The translations under genes and the position numbers were made by a program. 64,000 nucleotides of DNA, taken from Phenylobacterium deserti (GTDB taxonomy: Bacteria > Pseudomonadota > Alphaproteobacteria > Caulobacterales > Caulobacteraceae). The stretch is taken from positions 930,001 through 994,000 of the forward strand of contig NZ_QFYR01000001.1 of NCBI RefSeq assembly GCF_003254705.1, in the 5' to 3' direction. Below, piece by piece: positions 1 to 9,038 of the stretch (positions are counted from its first letter, which is position 1; each line of letters starts with the position of its first letter). A model generated the notes under the pieces. That model saw only the letters and a list, made by a program, of their open reading frames with translations, searched no databases and had not been told where the DNA came from.

Positions 1-2821
1 TCAGTTCGCCGACGGCCACCACCGCCTGCTCGCCATCCAGCCGCGCCGCCGCCATCGGAAATGCATCAACGCTGGCGAGCCCCGCCCCCAGGGTCTCGCC
101 GGCGCGGGCGCCGTCAGGTTTCAACAGCGTCAGCTTGGGCGCGTATCGTCCTGCGGGCGTGAGAGCATAGCCGCCGCTCAGCAGCCCGGCGTCCAGTTGA
201 ACCAAGACGCGAGAGGCGCCGTCGGCGGTCGCCTCCCGCCAAAGCTCCGAGCCGCTCCCGCTCGCCAGCCGCACGGCCGCGGCTTGTCGGCCGTCAGCGT
301 CCTTGTCGGCGATCAGCCGGGCGGCGACGCCGCCGGGCGCCTGCGCCAGCGACAGCACCTCGCCGCCGCGCTCTGTCAGCACCTCCACGCCCGATAGCGC
401 CGGCTTGGCGGTTTCGGCCGCGGCTGGAGGCGTTCCATCGCCCAGAATCACGAACGGCGCCCAGAACCTGGGATGCAGGTAAGCCCGGCTCGGCGGCGCA
501 GCCAGAAAGGATCTCTGCGCCTGCGCCAGGGCCTCGGCCGGTCCGAGCCCCTGGTCGCGCAGCCGGGCGAACAGACCGGTCACCACCTGCTTGCCGGTCT
601 CGGAGTTGACCGGCCACAGCGTGCCAAGCGTTGACGGCGTGCCGGCGACCGCAAACGCCGACGACAGCGCCGGCAGATCCTGCGCCATCTGCGTCATGTC
701 GAAGTTGGCGGTGTTGCAGGCCGACAGCGCCACAAAGCGAGCGCGCAGGTTCAGGTCCGCGATCTCGGAGGCGGTCAGCAGGCCATCGTCATTGGGATCG
801 GCCGCGGACACCGGCGTGAAGACGAGCGCCGGCTCCGCCAGCCCCTGCAGATCGTCGCGGATGAGGCCATGCGTGGCGAAAGACAGGTAACGGTAGGCCC
901 CCACCATCTCCTGGCGCCAGCCCCGCTCCGTCGCTTGGCCCTGCAGAAGCAGGCGGGAGGAGCGGAAGCCCTTGGCTGAGGCCTCCAGCTCGTCGCGGGT
1001 TTCCGGCAGCGGCTCCAGTCCATCCAGCCGCACGCCCGACCGTAGCCCGCGCAGCACCACCTTGGTTGCGTCTTCGCCGGCCGCCGTCGAGCCGCCCAGC
1101 ACCGGATCACCGACGCCGAGGAAATCCAGGTCCCCGCCCGTTCCGCCGCCAGTGCGGCTGGCCAGGATCACCCCCGCCGAGCCCGCGTAGCTGATCGCGT
1201 GGCGCTTCACGAGCCAGTCCCCCGCGCCAAGGTCATAGCCGCGCTGGAGCTTCGGAGGCGCGCTGGCTGGCAGGGCGGCGAGCGGAACCGGGGCGCCCGC
1301 CGTTCCGGAAAGCCAGATGAGGCGGTCGCCTGGCTTGAGGCAGGGTTCGAACGGCCGGATCAGAACATCGTAGAGCCGGACCGCTGCCTCAACAGGGTAC
1401 TGGGAGTCCGCGTCCTCCGAAGGCGCGTGCCCGGCCGTCAGCGCCGCCTGCACCAGCCGCCCGTCCAGTCGCAGCCGCGCCGCATTCACGGGAGCATAGC
1501 TCTGCATCGCGCCGTCACGTCGGACACACAGCAACGCGTGACCGCCCGCCGTCTTGGAGAGGGCCAGCACCGCCTCGTCCGGGCCGAGCACGGTTTGCAG
1601 CTGGCGCAGGCTGACCAGCGAGATCGCAGCCGGGTCCCCAAGCTGCGCCTCGGCCGCCGCAATCCGTCGGTCGAAGTCGGCGATCAGCTGCCGTCGGGCG
1701 ATGTCGTGCTGCAGGATGGCCGCCGACGAGGGCGGCTCGAGCATGCGCAGGGCCACACCCTGGATCTGCTGACGCACAAGTCGATCACGCCGCGCCGTCA
1801 GCCGCAGCATCTGATGGGTGGTGCGTCGAGTAATTTCATCCTTGGCCGAGGCCAGCCGGGTGAGAGCCTCCGCATCGAACGACGGGCCGGTGCGCCCAGC
1901 CAGCTGGTGCAGGGCGAAGGCCGTCTCGGCATCCAGGCTGCGGTCGTCCGTGTGCGTCAGAACAAGTCCGATCAGCCGCTGGTCGAGCAGGCCAGGTCGC
2001 CGCCAGCGCGCCGCTCCTGCCCCGTCTGCGTCGACCCTGATCGCCTTGCCGAGCTGGGCAAGTTTGCGTGCGCGCAGCGCGGGATCTGCTTCCGCCAGGG
2101 CGACGGACGCCAGGCGGTCGACCTCGCCAGATCCGCCGAAAGCCCCGCCGAGCGTCTCCTCGGCATCCGTCAGCCCGGCTTTCAGACGGCCGGCTCGAGC
2201 GAGCATCGGCTCCTTGACCTCGGCGCTCACTTGAATGGCGGCAAGCGCCGCCAAGGCCAGGTCCAGCACCTGCCCGGCCGCCGCGCCCTGCCCTATCTGC
2301 TGCAAGAGTTCAGCCTCACGAAGCCGCCAGGTCGCATGGTCAAGGCTCGTGGCGGGCAGCGCCTCGCCGATCTGCACGCCGGCGGCCTTGTAGAGCCCGT
2401 AGGCGCGCTCGATCTCGCCTGCGCCACGCAGCGCTTCGATGACGTCCGAGAGGGCGCAAGCGATCGTCAGCCGGGCGAGCTGCGGGTTTTGCACCGTCGC
2501 GATCAGGGACAGGGTTCGGTCGATGCTCGCCAGCAATCGCGCGCGGTTCCCAGCCGCCGCCAGCGTCCGGATCTCAAGCACCTGGTGACGCAGGTAAGCT
2601 TCACCTTCGAAGGCATTCCGCCGATCAGCGCTGGCGAGTGCCGGCTCCCTTCCCTGCCGAGCGGCTGGAGCGCCGACCGCTAGGGACTGCGTCGCATGCG
2701 CGGATATTTTCGGTGCACCTTCCGCAGCTTGGGCCGGGCGTACACCGCCCAGAAACACGTTTGTGGCGAGCATGCACCCCGCTAGTTTCCAGACGAAGCT
2801 GTACCGGGGGATTGTTGTCAT
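1..2821 (-). CDS. Secreted CHAT-domain protein with helical N-terminus, partial at its C-terminus
   Basis: The frame stays open from 2821 to the window edge, so the C-terminus lies outside. Residues 1-35 look like a signal peptide (hydrophobic VFLGGV, then AQA before AEG). Residues 60-400 are Ala/Leu-rich helices of TPR-like character. The CHAT (caspase HetF associated with TPR) domain covers about 430-790, with catalytic His651 in ATHG and Cys702 in SACNTA, and it closes with the FWAPFVILGDG block. A further domain of more than 130 residues, not recognised, follows. CHAT domains are caspase-like cysteine peptidase folds; the substrate is unknown. The ATG at 2821 is chosen because it supplies a full signal peptide; 2773 is the alternative. 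The gene is head to head with a trypsin-like protease, which suggests shared control or function (inference). Confidence 0.85.
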   Translation of the reverse strand, partial: MTTIPRYSFVWKLAGCMLATNVFLGGVRPAQAAEGAPKISAHATQSLAVGAPAARQGREPALASADRRNAFEGEAYLRHQVLEIRTLAAAGNRARLLASIDRTLSLIATVQNPQLARLTIACALSDVIEALRGAGEIERAYGLYKAAGVQIGEALPATSLDHATWRLREAELLQQIGQGAAAGQVLDLALAALAAIQVSAEVKEPMLARAGRLKAGLTDAEETLGGAFGGSGEVDRLASVALAEADPALRARKLAQLGKAIRVDADGAGAARWRRPGLLDQRLIGLVLTHTDDRSLDAETAFALHQLAGRTGPSFDAEALTRLASAKDEITRRTTHQMLRLTARRDRLVRQQIQGVALRMLEPPSSAAILQHDIARRQLIADFDRRIAAAEAQLGDPAAISLVSLRQLQTVLGPDEAVLALSKTAGGHALLCVRRDGAMQSYAPVNAARLRLDGRLVQAALTAGHAPSEDADSQYPVEAAVRLYDVLIRPFEPCLKPGDRLIWLSGTAGAPVPLAALPASAPPKLQRGYDLGAGDWLVKRHAISYAGSAGVILASRTGGGTGGDLDFLGVGDPVLGGSTAAGEDATKVVLRGLRSGVRLDGLEPLPETRDELEASAKGFRSSRLLLQGQATERGWRQEMVGAYRYLSFATHGLIRDDLQGLAEPALVFTPVSAADPNDDGLLTASEIADLNLRARFVALSACNTANFDMTQMAQDLPALSSAFAVAGTPSTLGTLWPVNSETGKQVVTGLFARLRDQGLGPAEALAQAQRSFLAAPPSRAYLHPRFWAPFVILGDGTPPAAAETAKPALSGVEVLTERGGEVLSLAQAPGGVAARLIADKDADGRQAAAVRLASGSGSELWREATADGASRVLVQLDAGLLSGGYALTPAGRYAPKLTLLKPDGARAGETLGAGLASVDAFPMAAARLDGEQAVVAVGEL

Positions 2822-2823
2822 GA
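2818..2823. other. Overlapping divergent start codons (TCATGA)
   Basis: The palindrome TCATGA carries ATG at 2820-2822 for the + protease and ATG (CAT, 2819-2821) for the - CHAT gene. If both starts are right there is no intergenic DNA, and each promoter and ribosome binding site lies in the other gene's 5' coding part. The + start has a G-rich stretch at 2806-2810, about 9 nt upstream. The - start has only a weak purine stretch. Confidence 0.5.
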
Positions 2824-4010
2824 AGTGGGTCCACTTGGGCGCCGGCCTCGGCGCCCTGTCGCTGGCATGTGCGCCGGCATCATACGCCATGGCTCAGTCG
2901 CCGGAAGCGGAGCTTGGCGGTCGTGTGGACCTGCCGTCCGGCAAGCCCAGCACGGCCAGCGCCCGGCAGCTGGGCGTCGCCGTCCCGCGCAGCACCGGTC
3001 TCGCCTACGGCCGTGCGCTGCGCCAGCTTGAGCCAGAGACCCGCGCGGCGACCCGTGGAGCGGCTGAAGCCGCGGTCTACCGCAAGGCCGCGCCCGCCGT
3101 GGTGCTGGTGGTTTCGGACGACGGCTTCGGATCCGGCGTGCTGGTGTCCTCAGACGGCAAGATCGTCACCAACCTCCATGTCGTAGGCAAGGAGAGCGAG
3201 GTCGGCGTGATCTTCAAGCCGGCCATGGAAGGCGCGGCCGTCTCCGATGGCGATGCGCGCAAGGCCAAGGTGATCCGTCGGGACGAGGTGAGCGACCTCG
3301 CCTTGCTTCAGGTGGACGAGGTGCCGGCGGGCGTCACGCCCCTGGCCATCGGCAACTCGACCACCCTGGAAGTCGGGGCCGACGTTCACGCCATCGGCCA
3401 CCCCACTGGCCGGACCTGGACCTACACCCGTGGCATCGTCAGCCAGATCCGCCGCGCTTACGGCTGGAAGGCCGAGGACAAGATCGCCCACGAGGCGACA
3501 GTCATCCAGACGCAGACGCCGATCAACCCGGGCAACTCCGGCGGGCCGCTGCTGGACGACAACCTAAACGTGGTCGGGATCAACAGCTTCATCGGCGAGG
3601 GTGAGGGCCTAAACTTCGCGGTCTCGGCCGAAGACGTGAAGACCTTCCTGGCCCGCACCAGCGACCGCGTCACGGTTTCGCAAGCCTCCGCGGAGAAGTG
3701 CGAGGTGAAGGCCTTGGAGGAGGAGCAGGTCACCGATCCCAAGGGCACCCGCTACCTGATGGACGCCGATTGCGACAACGAGGCGGACTCCATCGTCGTG
3801 ATCCCGGACAGCAAGCGCCACCCCTCCACTTTGTGGTTTGACGACGACGGCGACGGCAAGCTCGACACCATGTTCTTCGACAACAAGCAGGACGGCACCT
3901 GGGACGAGGCCCTCTACGACACGGACGGCAACGATAAGCCGGACATGATCGGCTATTTCCGCAAGGGCGAGGACGAGCCCTACAAGTGGGAGAAGATCAA
4001 AGAGGAATAG
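2820..4010 (+). CDS. Secreted trypsin-like serine protease (S1C/HtrA type) with acidic calcium-binding-like tail
   Basis: 396 residues from the ATG at 2820. The frame opens at 2763, but 2820 starts a clean signal peptide (residues 1-25, ending AMAQ). The chymotrypsin-fold triad is visible as His120 (TNLHVV), Asp159 (VSDLALL) and Ser240 (PGNSGGP). No PDZ domain follows, unlike DegP/DegQ. Instead residues 305-396 are rich in Asp, with DDDGDGKLD and DTDGNDKPD loops that resemble EF-hand or thrombospondin-3-type calcium sites. Likely periplasmic or exported. It is divergent from the CHAT gene with no gap, so the two proteases may act together (inference). Confidence 0.88.
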   Translation: MKWVHLGAGLGALSLACAPASYAMAQSPEAELGGRVDLPSGKPSTASARQLGVAVPRSTGLAYGRALRQLEPETRAATRGAAEAAVYRKAAPAVVLVVSDDGFGSGVLVSSDGKIVTNLHVVGKESEVGVIFKPAMEGAAVSDGDARKAKVIRRDEVSDLALLQVDEVPAGVTPLAIGNSTTLEVGADVHAIGHPTGRTWTYTRGIVSQIRRAYGWKAEDKIAHEATVIQTQTPINPGNSGGPLLDDNLNVVGINSFIGEGEGLNFAVSAEDVKTFLARTSDRVTVSQASAEKCEVKALEEEQVTDPKGTRYLMDADCDNEADSIVVIPDSKRHPSTLWFDDDGDGKLDTMFFDNKQDGTWDEALYDTDGNDKPDMIGYFRKGEDEPYKWEKIKEE

Positions 4011-4087
4011 GTCTTCCCACCGACGGGCTGCGGGGCGCGCGGCGCTGGTCGGGAGCCTGGCCGGCGCCTGCGCATTGAACCGCAGCC

Positions 4088-4864
4088 ATGAAGATCGCCA
4101 CCTTCAACATCAACGGCGTCGGAGCGCGCCTGCCGCGGCTGCTGGAATGGCTGGAGGAGGCGCGCCCCGACGTCGCCTGCCTCCAGGAGCTGAAAGCGCC
4201 CACCGAACGGTTTCCGGCCGCCGAGATCGAAGCGCTGGGCTACCAGGCCGTCTGGGAAGGCCAGAAGAGCTGGAACGGGGTGGCCATTCTGGCCCGCGGC
4301 GAGGCGCCGGTCGTGCGCCACCGCCGCCTGCCTGGCGATCCGGAGGACCTCCAGAGCCGCTACATCGAGGCGGAGGTGGGCGGCCTGGTGATCGGGTGCC
4401 TGTACCTGCCCAACGGCAATCCGGCGCCGGGTCCGAAGTTCGACTACAAGCTGGCCTGGTTCGAGCGGCTGGCGGTTCATGCGCGCAGCCTGCTGGAGGA
4501 CGGCGGGCCGGTGGTCCTGGCGGGCGACTTCAACGTCATGCCCACCGACCTCGACGTCTACGCCCCCGAGCGCTGGCGCGATGACGCCCTGTTCCGGCCC
4601 GAGGTGCGCGAGGCCTATGCCCGTCTCGTGGCCCAGGGCTGGACCGACGCCTTGCGGAGCCTGCATCCGGGCGAGCGGATCTACACCTTCTGGGACTACT
4701 TCCGGAACGCGTTCGGGCGCGACGCCGGCCTGCGGATCGACCACCTGCTGCTCAGCCCCGAGCTTGCGCCCCGGCTCGTCGCCGCGGGGGTGGACCGCGC
4801 GGCGCGGGCGAAGGAAAAGCCCAGCGACCACGCCCCCACCTGGATCGAGATCGCCCCTCCATGA
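4088..4864 (+). CDS. xthA: Exodeoxyribonuclease III
   Basis: 258 residues, normal for the ExoIII/AP endonuclease family that cuts DNA at abasic sites and degrades 3' ends in base excision repair. N-terminal TFNINGV, metal-binding CLQELK near residue 36, GDFNV in the middle and a C-terminal PSDHAP motif are all in place. The stop codon overlaps the next start by 4 nt (ATGA), so the two genes are translationally coupled. Confidence 0.95.
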   Translation: MKIATFNINGVGARLPRLLEWLEEARPDVACLQELKAPTERFPAAEIEALGYQAVWEGQKSWNGVAILARGEAPVVRHRRLPGDPEDLQSRYIEAEVGGLVIGCLYLPNGNPAPGPKFDYKLAWFERLAVHARSLLEDGGPVVLAGDFNVMPTDLDVYAPERWRDDALFRPEVREAYARLVAQGWTDALRSLHPGERIYTFWDYFRNAFGRDAGLRIDHLLLSPELAPRLVAAGVDRAARAKEKPSDHAPTWIEIAPP

Positions 4865-6108
4865 AGCGCCCCACGGCGGCCAGCCTGAAGAAGGTCACGC
4901 CCGAGAACGTGGCGCGCCTGGGGGCGGAGCGGCTGGCGACCATTCTGGTGGAGGTGGCCGCCGCCCGGCCGGAGCTGAAGCGCCGCTTGCGCATGGAGCT
5001 GGCCGCCGAGCAGGGCGCCGAGCACCTGCTGGTGGAGATCGACCGGCGCATGGCCAGCCTGGAGACCAGCCGCTCCAAGGTGTCCTGGCGCCAGCGGCAC
5101 GCATTCCTGCGCGACCTCGACGCCCTGCGCGGCCTGATCGCCGATCGGCTGGCGGAACTCGACCCTGCCGCCGCCAACAACCGCATGCTGGCGTTCCTGG
5201 GGTTGGCTCCGCGCGTGCGCAGCCGACTGAAGGACCGGGACGGCGTGCTGGCTGCACTATTCGCCCGGGCGGCCGGCGATCTTGCGCCCCTGCTGCGCCG
5301 CGAGGCCGGCGAGCCTGTCGCCGCCTCGCTGGCCGAGCGCATCGCCGCCGATCCCGCCGCCTGGGCGGAGTGGTTGCCGGCGGCCTTGGACGGCGCCCCT
5401 CCGGCGTTTGCCGAAGCCGTGCTGCGGCAGGCGGTGGCGCAGGGCTCGTCCCGCCCGGGGATGCTGCGCGCCATCCGTGCGCTGGCCGATGCGGCCGGCG
5501 ATCTCGACGCCTACTGCGGGACCTACTCGGCCGCCGAGCTGAAGGTGCAGCCCGTGGCGGCGGGGCTGGCGCGTCGCCTGCTGGCCCAGGGGCGGGCGGA
5601 CGCCGCGGCCGAAGTGCTGCGCGCGGCCCCCACGCCCAAGACCCGAGGCGCGAGCGATCCCGATCCGGAGTGGGAAAGCGCCTGGATCGAGGTGCTCGAG
5701 GCGTCGGGCGATACGGCCGGCGCTCAGGCCGCCCGCTGGACGGCCTTCGAACGTACCCTCTCGGCCGACCGGCTGCGCGCCTTCACCAGTCGGCTGGCCG
5801 GCTTCGACGACGTGGAGGCGCAGGAAAAAGCCTTCGACCTCGCCCGGCAGGATCCCGACTTCCTCCGCGGCCTGCGATTGCTGATGGAATGGCCGGCCCT
5901 GCCCGAGGCCGCGCGGATGATCGAGGCCCGCGCTGACGAGGCGGGCATCGACGCCGAGCTCGCCGAGCTATGGGGCGGACGCCTGCGGAGCCGCTTCCCG
6001 GCCGCCGCGCACCGGCTCCTGCGTCGGGCGGCGGCGGCGGCCTTTCGCCGGCGCGACTTCGCCACTTGCGACCGGCTGACCGCTGAGGCGGACTCGATTC
6101 CCATCTGA
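4861..6108 (+). CDS. DUF6880-type protein of unknown function
   Basis: 415 residues, helical and rich in Ala, Leu and Arg. It has no signal peptide or membrane segment. The N-terminal layout, with a basic start followed by LGAERLATILVEVA and RRLRMELAAE, resembles DUF6880 proteins, which are common in alphaproteobacteria and lack an assigned activity. It overlaps xthA by ATGA, which suggests joint expression and perhaps a link to DNA repair (inference). Family assignment is from memory of the pattern. Confidence 0.75.
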   Translation: MKRPTAASLKKVTPENVARLGAERLATILVEVAAARPELKRRLRMELAAEQGAEHLLVEIDRRMASLETSRSKVSWRQRHAFLRDLDALRGLIADRLAELDPAAANNRMLAFLGLAPRVRSRLKDRDGVLAALFARAAGDLAPLLRREAGEPVAASLAERIAADPAAWAEWLPAALDGAPPAFAEAVLRQAVAQGSSRPGMLRAIRALADAAGDLDAYCGTYSAAELKVQPVAAGLARRLLAQGRADAAAEVLRAAPTPKTRGASDPDPEWESAWIEVLEASGDTAGAQAARWTAFERTLSADRLRAFTSRLAGFDDVEAQEKAFDLARQDPDFLRGLRLLMEWPALPEAARMIEARADEAGIDAELAELWGGRLRSRFPAAAHRLLRRAAAAAFRRRDFATCDRLTAEADSIPI

Positions 6109-6123
6109 GCCGCCGGAAACGAA

Positions 6124-6152
6124 GAAGGCGCCCCGCGGGCGAGGCGCCTTCC
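6124..6152. terminator. Hairpin between convergent genes
   Basis: Arms 6125-6132 (AAGGCGCC) and 6143-6150 (GGCGCCTT) enclose a 10-nt loop and are followed on + by a pyrimidine run CCCCCTT. It sits between the ends of the DUF6880 gene and the metalloprotease gene and may serve both strands. Confidence 0.6.
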
Positions 6153-6170
6153 CCCTTCAACCTCGCCCCG

Positions 6171-8462
6171 TCAGGCGAAGATGAAGTTCCCCTGCGTGAT
6201 GCCGCTGGTGTTCACGATGATGGTCAGGTCCTGGTCGCCTTCAAGGTCGACGCCGATGCGGCCGCTCTCGATGGTGACGTCGGCCCAGGTGACGTTCAGC
6301 GCCGACAGGTCGAACTGCTCACCCTTCTGGTAGCCGACGATGGTGTCGGTCCCCGCGTCCTCGAACACGAAGAGGTCGTCATGGAGGCCGCCGTTCAGGG
6401 TGTCGTCGCCGGCCCCGCCGTTCAGCACGTCTCGCCCGGTGCCTCCGTCCAGGCTGTCATTGCCTGTTCCGCCGTTCAGAGTGTCCTTGCCGTTGCCGCC
6501 GATCAGCAGGTCGTCGCCTTCCCGGCCCAGCAGACCGTCATCGCCGTTCTGACCATCCAGTCTGTTGGCCACGCTGTTGCCCATCAGGGCGTCGCTGCCG
6601 TTGCCGCCGCGGGCGTTCTCGATCACCACCCCATTGGCGATGGTGTAGCCGCCGTAGGTGCCGTCCACGAAGGAGACCACGCCGCCGCCGGTGGGCGTGT
6701 AGTCGAGCGTCGCCGCCAGCAGGTCGATGTGCGCGTCACGCCCGCCGTCGTAGGCGATGGTGTCGTTGCCGCCGGTGTCCCAGATCGTCTGGTAGTAGGC
6801 GTCCTTCTGCGGACCGGTTAGGGCGTAGACGTTGTCGCCGGTGTTGTGGGCGTGCACGCCGTAGCGGGCTTGCAGCACGGCGATGTCGAAGGCGCCCAAG
6901 GTGCCCGACCACCCCGACCCCCAGGTCTGACGCGTGAACTCCAGCGGGCCGTCCGGGTTGGTCTGCCAGCCGTCGTTGTAGGACATGACGGTGTAGACGC
7001 CCTGGTTCAGGTCATAGATGCCCAGGCTGCCGGTGGGCCCGGTGACGCCCAGCAGGATCTCCGAGCCGCCGCCCTCGTCGTGCGGGTGGGCGACGCCGTG
7101 AGCATGGCCGAACTCGTGCAGAACTACGGCGTAGGAATAGCCGCCCGGCTCCAGCGTCTCCGGCCGGGTGAAGCCGCCGCTGGCGAGATTGAACACGCCC
7201 ACCCCCTGGAGGTCGCCGGCGCTGGGGTCACGCGGGTTGAAGCGTGCGCCGTAGTCGTCGTTGATCGTCGTCACCAAGCGGAAGGTGGCTTGGTTGATGT
7301 CCGTGGTCCGGACGTAGTTGATGCCCGTGATCGGCGTGTATTCCTGCAGGGCGCGCATCACGCCCTGGATCTGGAACTGCTCCCAGCCATAGGTGGTGAT
7401 CGGCGTGACGCCGTCATCCTCGGTCTCGCCGAAGCCGCCTTCCCGGGCGGACGCGAAGTAGACGTAGGCGGTGGGCACGCCATTGACCATGGTCGTCGGG
7501 ATGTTGTCGGCCTCGTCCCAGTTCAGGGACTCCAGCGGGTCGAAATCCGTCGGATCCTGCGCCTTCACATCCAGGGTGTACCCGCCGGTCATGTCGGGCT
7601 CGTAGCCCTCGACGCGCAGGTAGTAGGTGCCGCCTTCCGGAGAGAGGAAGCCGAGGCCCGTTTCGTAGTTCACCGCCGCGGAGAGCTCGTTGCCCTCCGC
7701 GTCATAAAGGCGGAGCACGCCGATGCTCTCGCCCGGCAGTTCGCCCGGATATTCCGCGCTGCTGGCGATGCCGCCAGCGTAGGTGAAGGTGTAGAAGAGG
7801 CCGGGATCAAGCTCGACGCGGTACATGTCCTGGTCGCCGGCCGCGTCCAGGTGGCCGTAAGTGGTCCCGACATCGATCGTCAGGGCGCCGGCGCGTGTGC
7901 TCGGCGCGTCCGTGGCGGGATCCGCCGTCCACATATCAACCGTATAGCCGCCTGCGTCCCGGTAGTTCGGATAGCCGGGAGCCGATGGATCTATGTGGTA
8001 CCAGGAGGTGGTGTAGAGCAGGTAGGTGCCGCTCGCGGTCGGCGTGAAGGTGATCATCGACGAGCGGCCAAGACCTCCGTCGTCGTCCTGCGCCAGGAAC
8101 TGGGTGCCGGCCGGGTTCACCAGCCCCAGGAACGGGTCTTCGATGCCGCCGGTCTCGGTCGGTCGGTACGCGAAGGAGTAGGTGGTGCCGGCGGTCAGTG
8201 CCACCGGGATCAGGTCGTAGCGCTCAGTACCTAGCGAGCCCACCGTCGTCGCAGGCGCGGCGCCGTCAGCGTGGGTGAAGGTCGCGGAGGTCGGCGTCAG
8301 ACCGGACAGAGTGGCTTCAGGCTTCTGAGCGTCGCGCGTCCCGCGGGTGATGCGCGCAAAATCGTCCATCGAATTCGGCCGCATGTAGTTCGTCTCTTCC
8401 CTGGCGATGTTGAGGGCCAAGCCAGCCCCGTTGTGAGCAGAAGCGAACATGGAAATCTGCAA
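6171..8462 (-). CDS. Serralysin-like M10 zinc metalloprotease with RTX repeats
   Basis: 763 residues. The astacin/serralysin zinc site HEFGHAHGVAHP is at 449-460 (His449, Glu450, His453, His459), with the Met-turn VMSYN near 492-496. Residues 50-300 contain two beta-rich pre-peptidase-type segments (each with YxLRV or YTVDM endings). The C-terminal quarter carries glycine/aspartate nonapeptide repeats (GGNGKDTL, GGTGNDSL, GGAGDDTL) that bind calcium. There is no N-terminal signal peptide and the C-terminus is hydrophobic (NFIFA), as expected for type I secretion. No type I transporter genes are in the window. Start could also be Met5. Confidence 0.93.
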   Translation of the reverse strand: MQISMFASAHNGAGLALNIAREETNYMRPNSMDDFARITRGTRDAQKPEATLSGLTPTSATFTHADGAAPATTVGSLGTERYDLIPVALTAGTTYSFAYRPTETGGIEDPFLGLVNPAGTQFLAQDDDGGLGRSSMITFTPTASGTYLLYTTSWYHIDPSAPGYPNYRDAGGYTVDMWTADPATDAPSTRAGALTIDVGTTYGHLDAAGDQDMYRVELDPGLFYTFTYAGGIASSAEYPGELPGESIGVLRLYDAEGNELSAAVNYETGLGFLSPEGGTYYLRVEGYEPDMTGGYTLDVKAQDPTDFDPLESLNWDEADNIPTTMVNGVPTAYVYFASAREGGFGETEDDGVTPITTYGWEQFQIQGVMRALQEYTPITGINYVRTTDINQATFRLVTTINDDYGARFNPRDPSAGDLQGVGVFNLASGGFTRPETLEPGGYSYAVVLHEFGHAHGVAHPHDEGGGSEILLGVTGPTGSLGIYDLNQGVYTVMSYNDGWQTNPDGPLEFTRQTWGSGWSGTLGAFDIAVLQARYGVHAHNTGDNVYALTGPQKDAYYQTIWDTGGNDTIAYDGGRDAHIDLLAATLDYTPTGGGVVSFVDGTYGGYTIANGVVIENARGGNGSDALMGNSVANRLDGQNGDDGLLGREGDDLLIGGNGKDTLNGGTGNDSLDGGTGRDVLNGGAGDDTLNGGLHDDLFVFEDAGTDTIVGYQKGEQFDLSALNVTWADVTIESGRIGVDLEGDQDLTIIVNTSGITQGNFIFA

Positions 8463-8588
8463 CCGGCAATTGCCAATTGTAGCGTTCTCGCGGATTGTTA
8501 CAGCAACGTGATACGGAGAACCGACGTGGTGAAAGCTTCGGGGCTCGCACGATTGCTCGCGCCATTGTTTATGCTGAAGCTTGTTCTT

Positions 8589-8849
8589 ATGGCGCCGCTT
8601 CAGACGACTGATATGCCGCCGCCGAAATCAACGCGCGCAACTCACGGGCCGAGCGCCCGTTTCGCGACGCTCGACGCCTACCTCGAGTTTCTGGAGACCC
8701 GCGCCCAGCTTGGCGGAACCTGGTACCGGCAGGTCGCGCCGGGGCTCTACCAGCGGGAAAGCGGCAACCTTCGACGCGCGGACGGCGCCGCCCCGAAGCG
8801 CACGTACACCCGAGCGGAGCTGGCGGAGAAGTTCGGCTTCCCGCCTTGA
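8589..8849 (+). CDS. Small hypothetical protein
   Basis: About 86 residues from ATG 8589 (alternatives 8571 and 8613, none with a clear ribosome binding site). The body (DAYLEFLETRAQLGG, WYRQVAPGLYQ, YTRAELAEKFGF) has balanced composition and looks like a small globular helical protein. It stands alone between the metalloprotease and ffh. Function unknown. Confidence 0.5.
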   Translation: MAPLQTTDMPPPKSTRATHGPSARFATLDAYLEFLETRAQLGGTWYRQVAPGLYQRESGNLRRADGAAPKRTYTRAELAEKFGFPP

Positions 8850-9038
8850 GAGGACGGAATGTCGAGCCTTTTCTTGACCTGAGTTCTCCACAGGCGCATA
8901 AGCGCGCACCTCCGGCGCAACCTTGGTCAGCGCCCTCCACCGTCACGACCCCCATCCTATATGGGACGAGGACGGCGAGGCCCCCCGTCGACGTAATCGT
9001 CCACGGGGGTTGATCGCGTTTGGGCCCAAAGGAAGATC

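Noticed and set aside
1199..2683. 494-codon open frame on the + strand
   Set aside because: It lies antisense to the CHAT gene, whose minus frame shows real motifs. The + translation is Arg/Gly-rich without any domain, a typical GC-rich shadow.
8850..9038. SRP RNA gene upstream of ffh
   Set aside because: Two small hairpins exist (near 8951-8965 and 8982-9009), but the conserved SRP RNA tetraloop and symmetric-loop sequences are absent.
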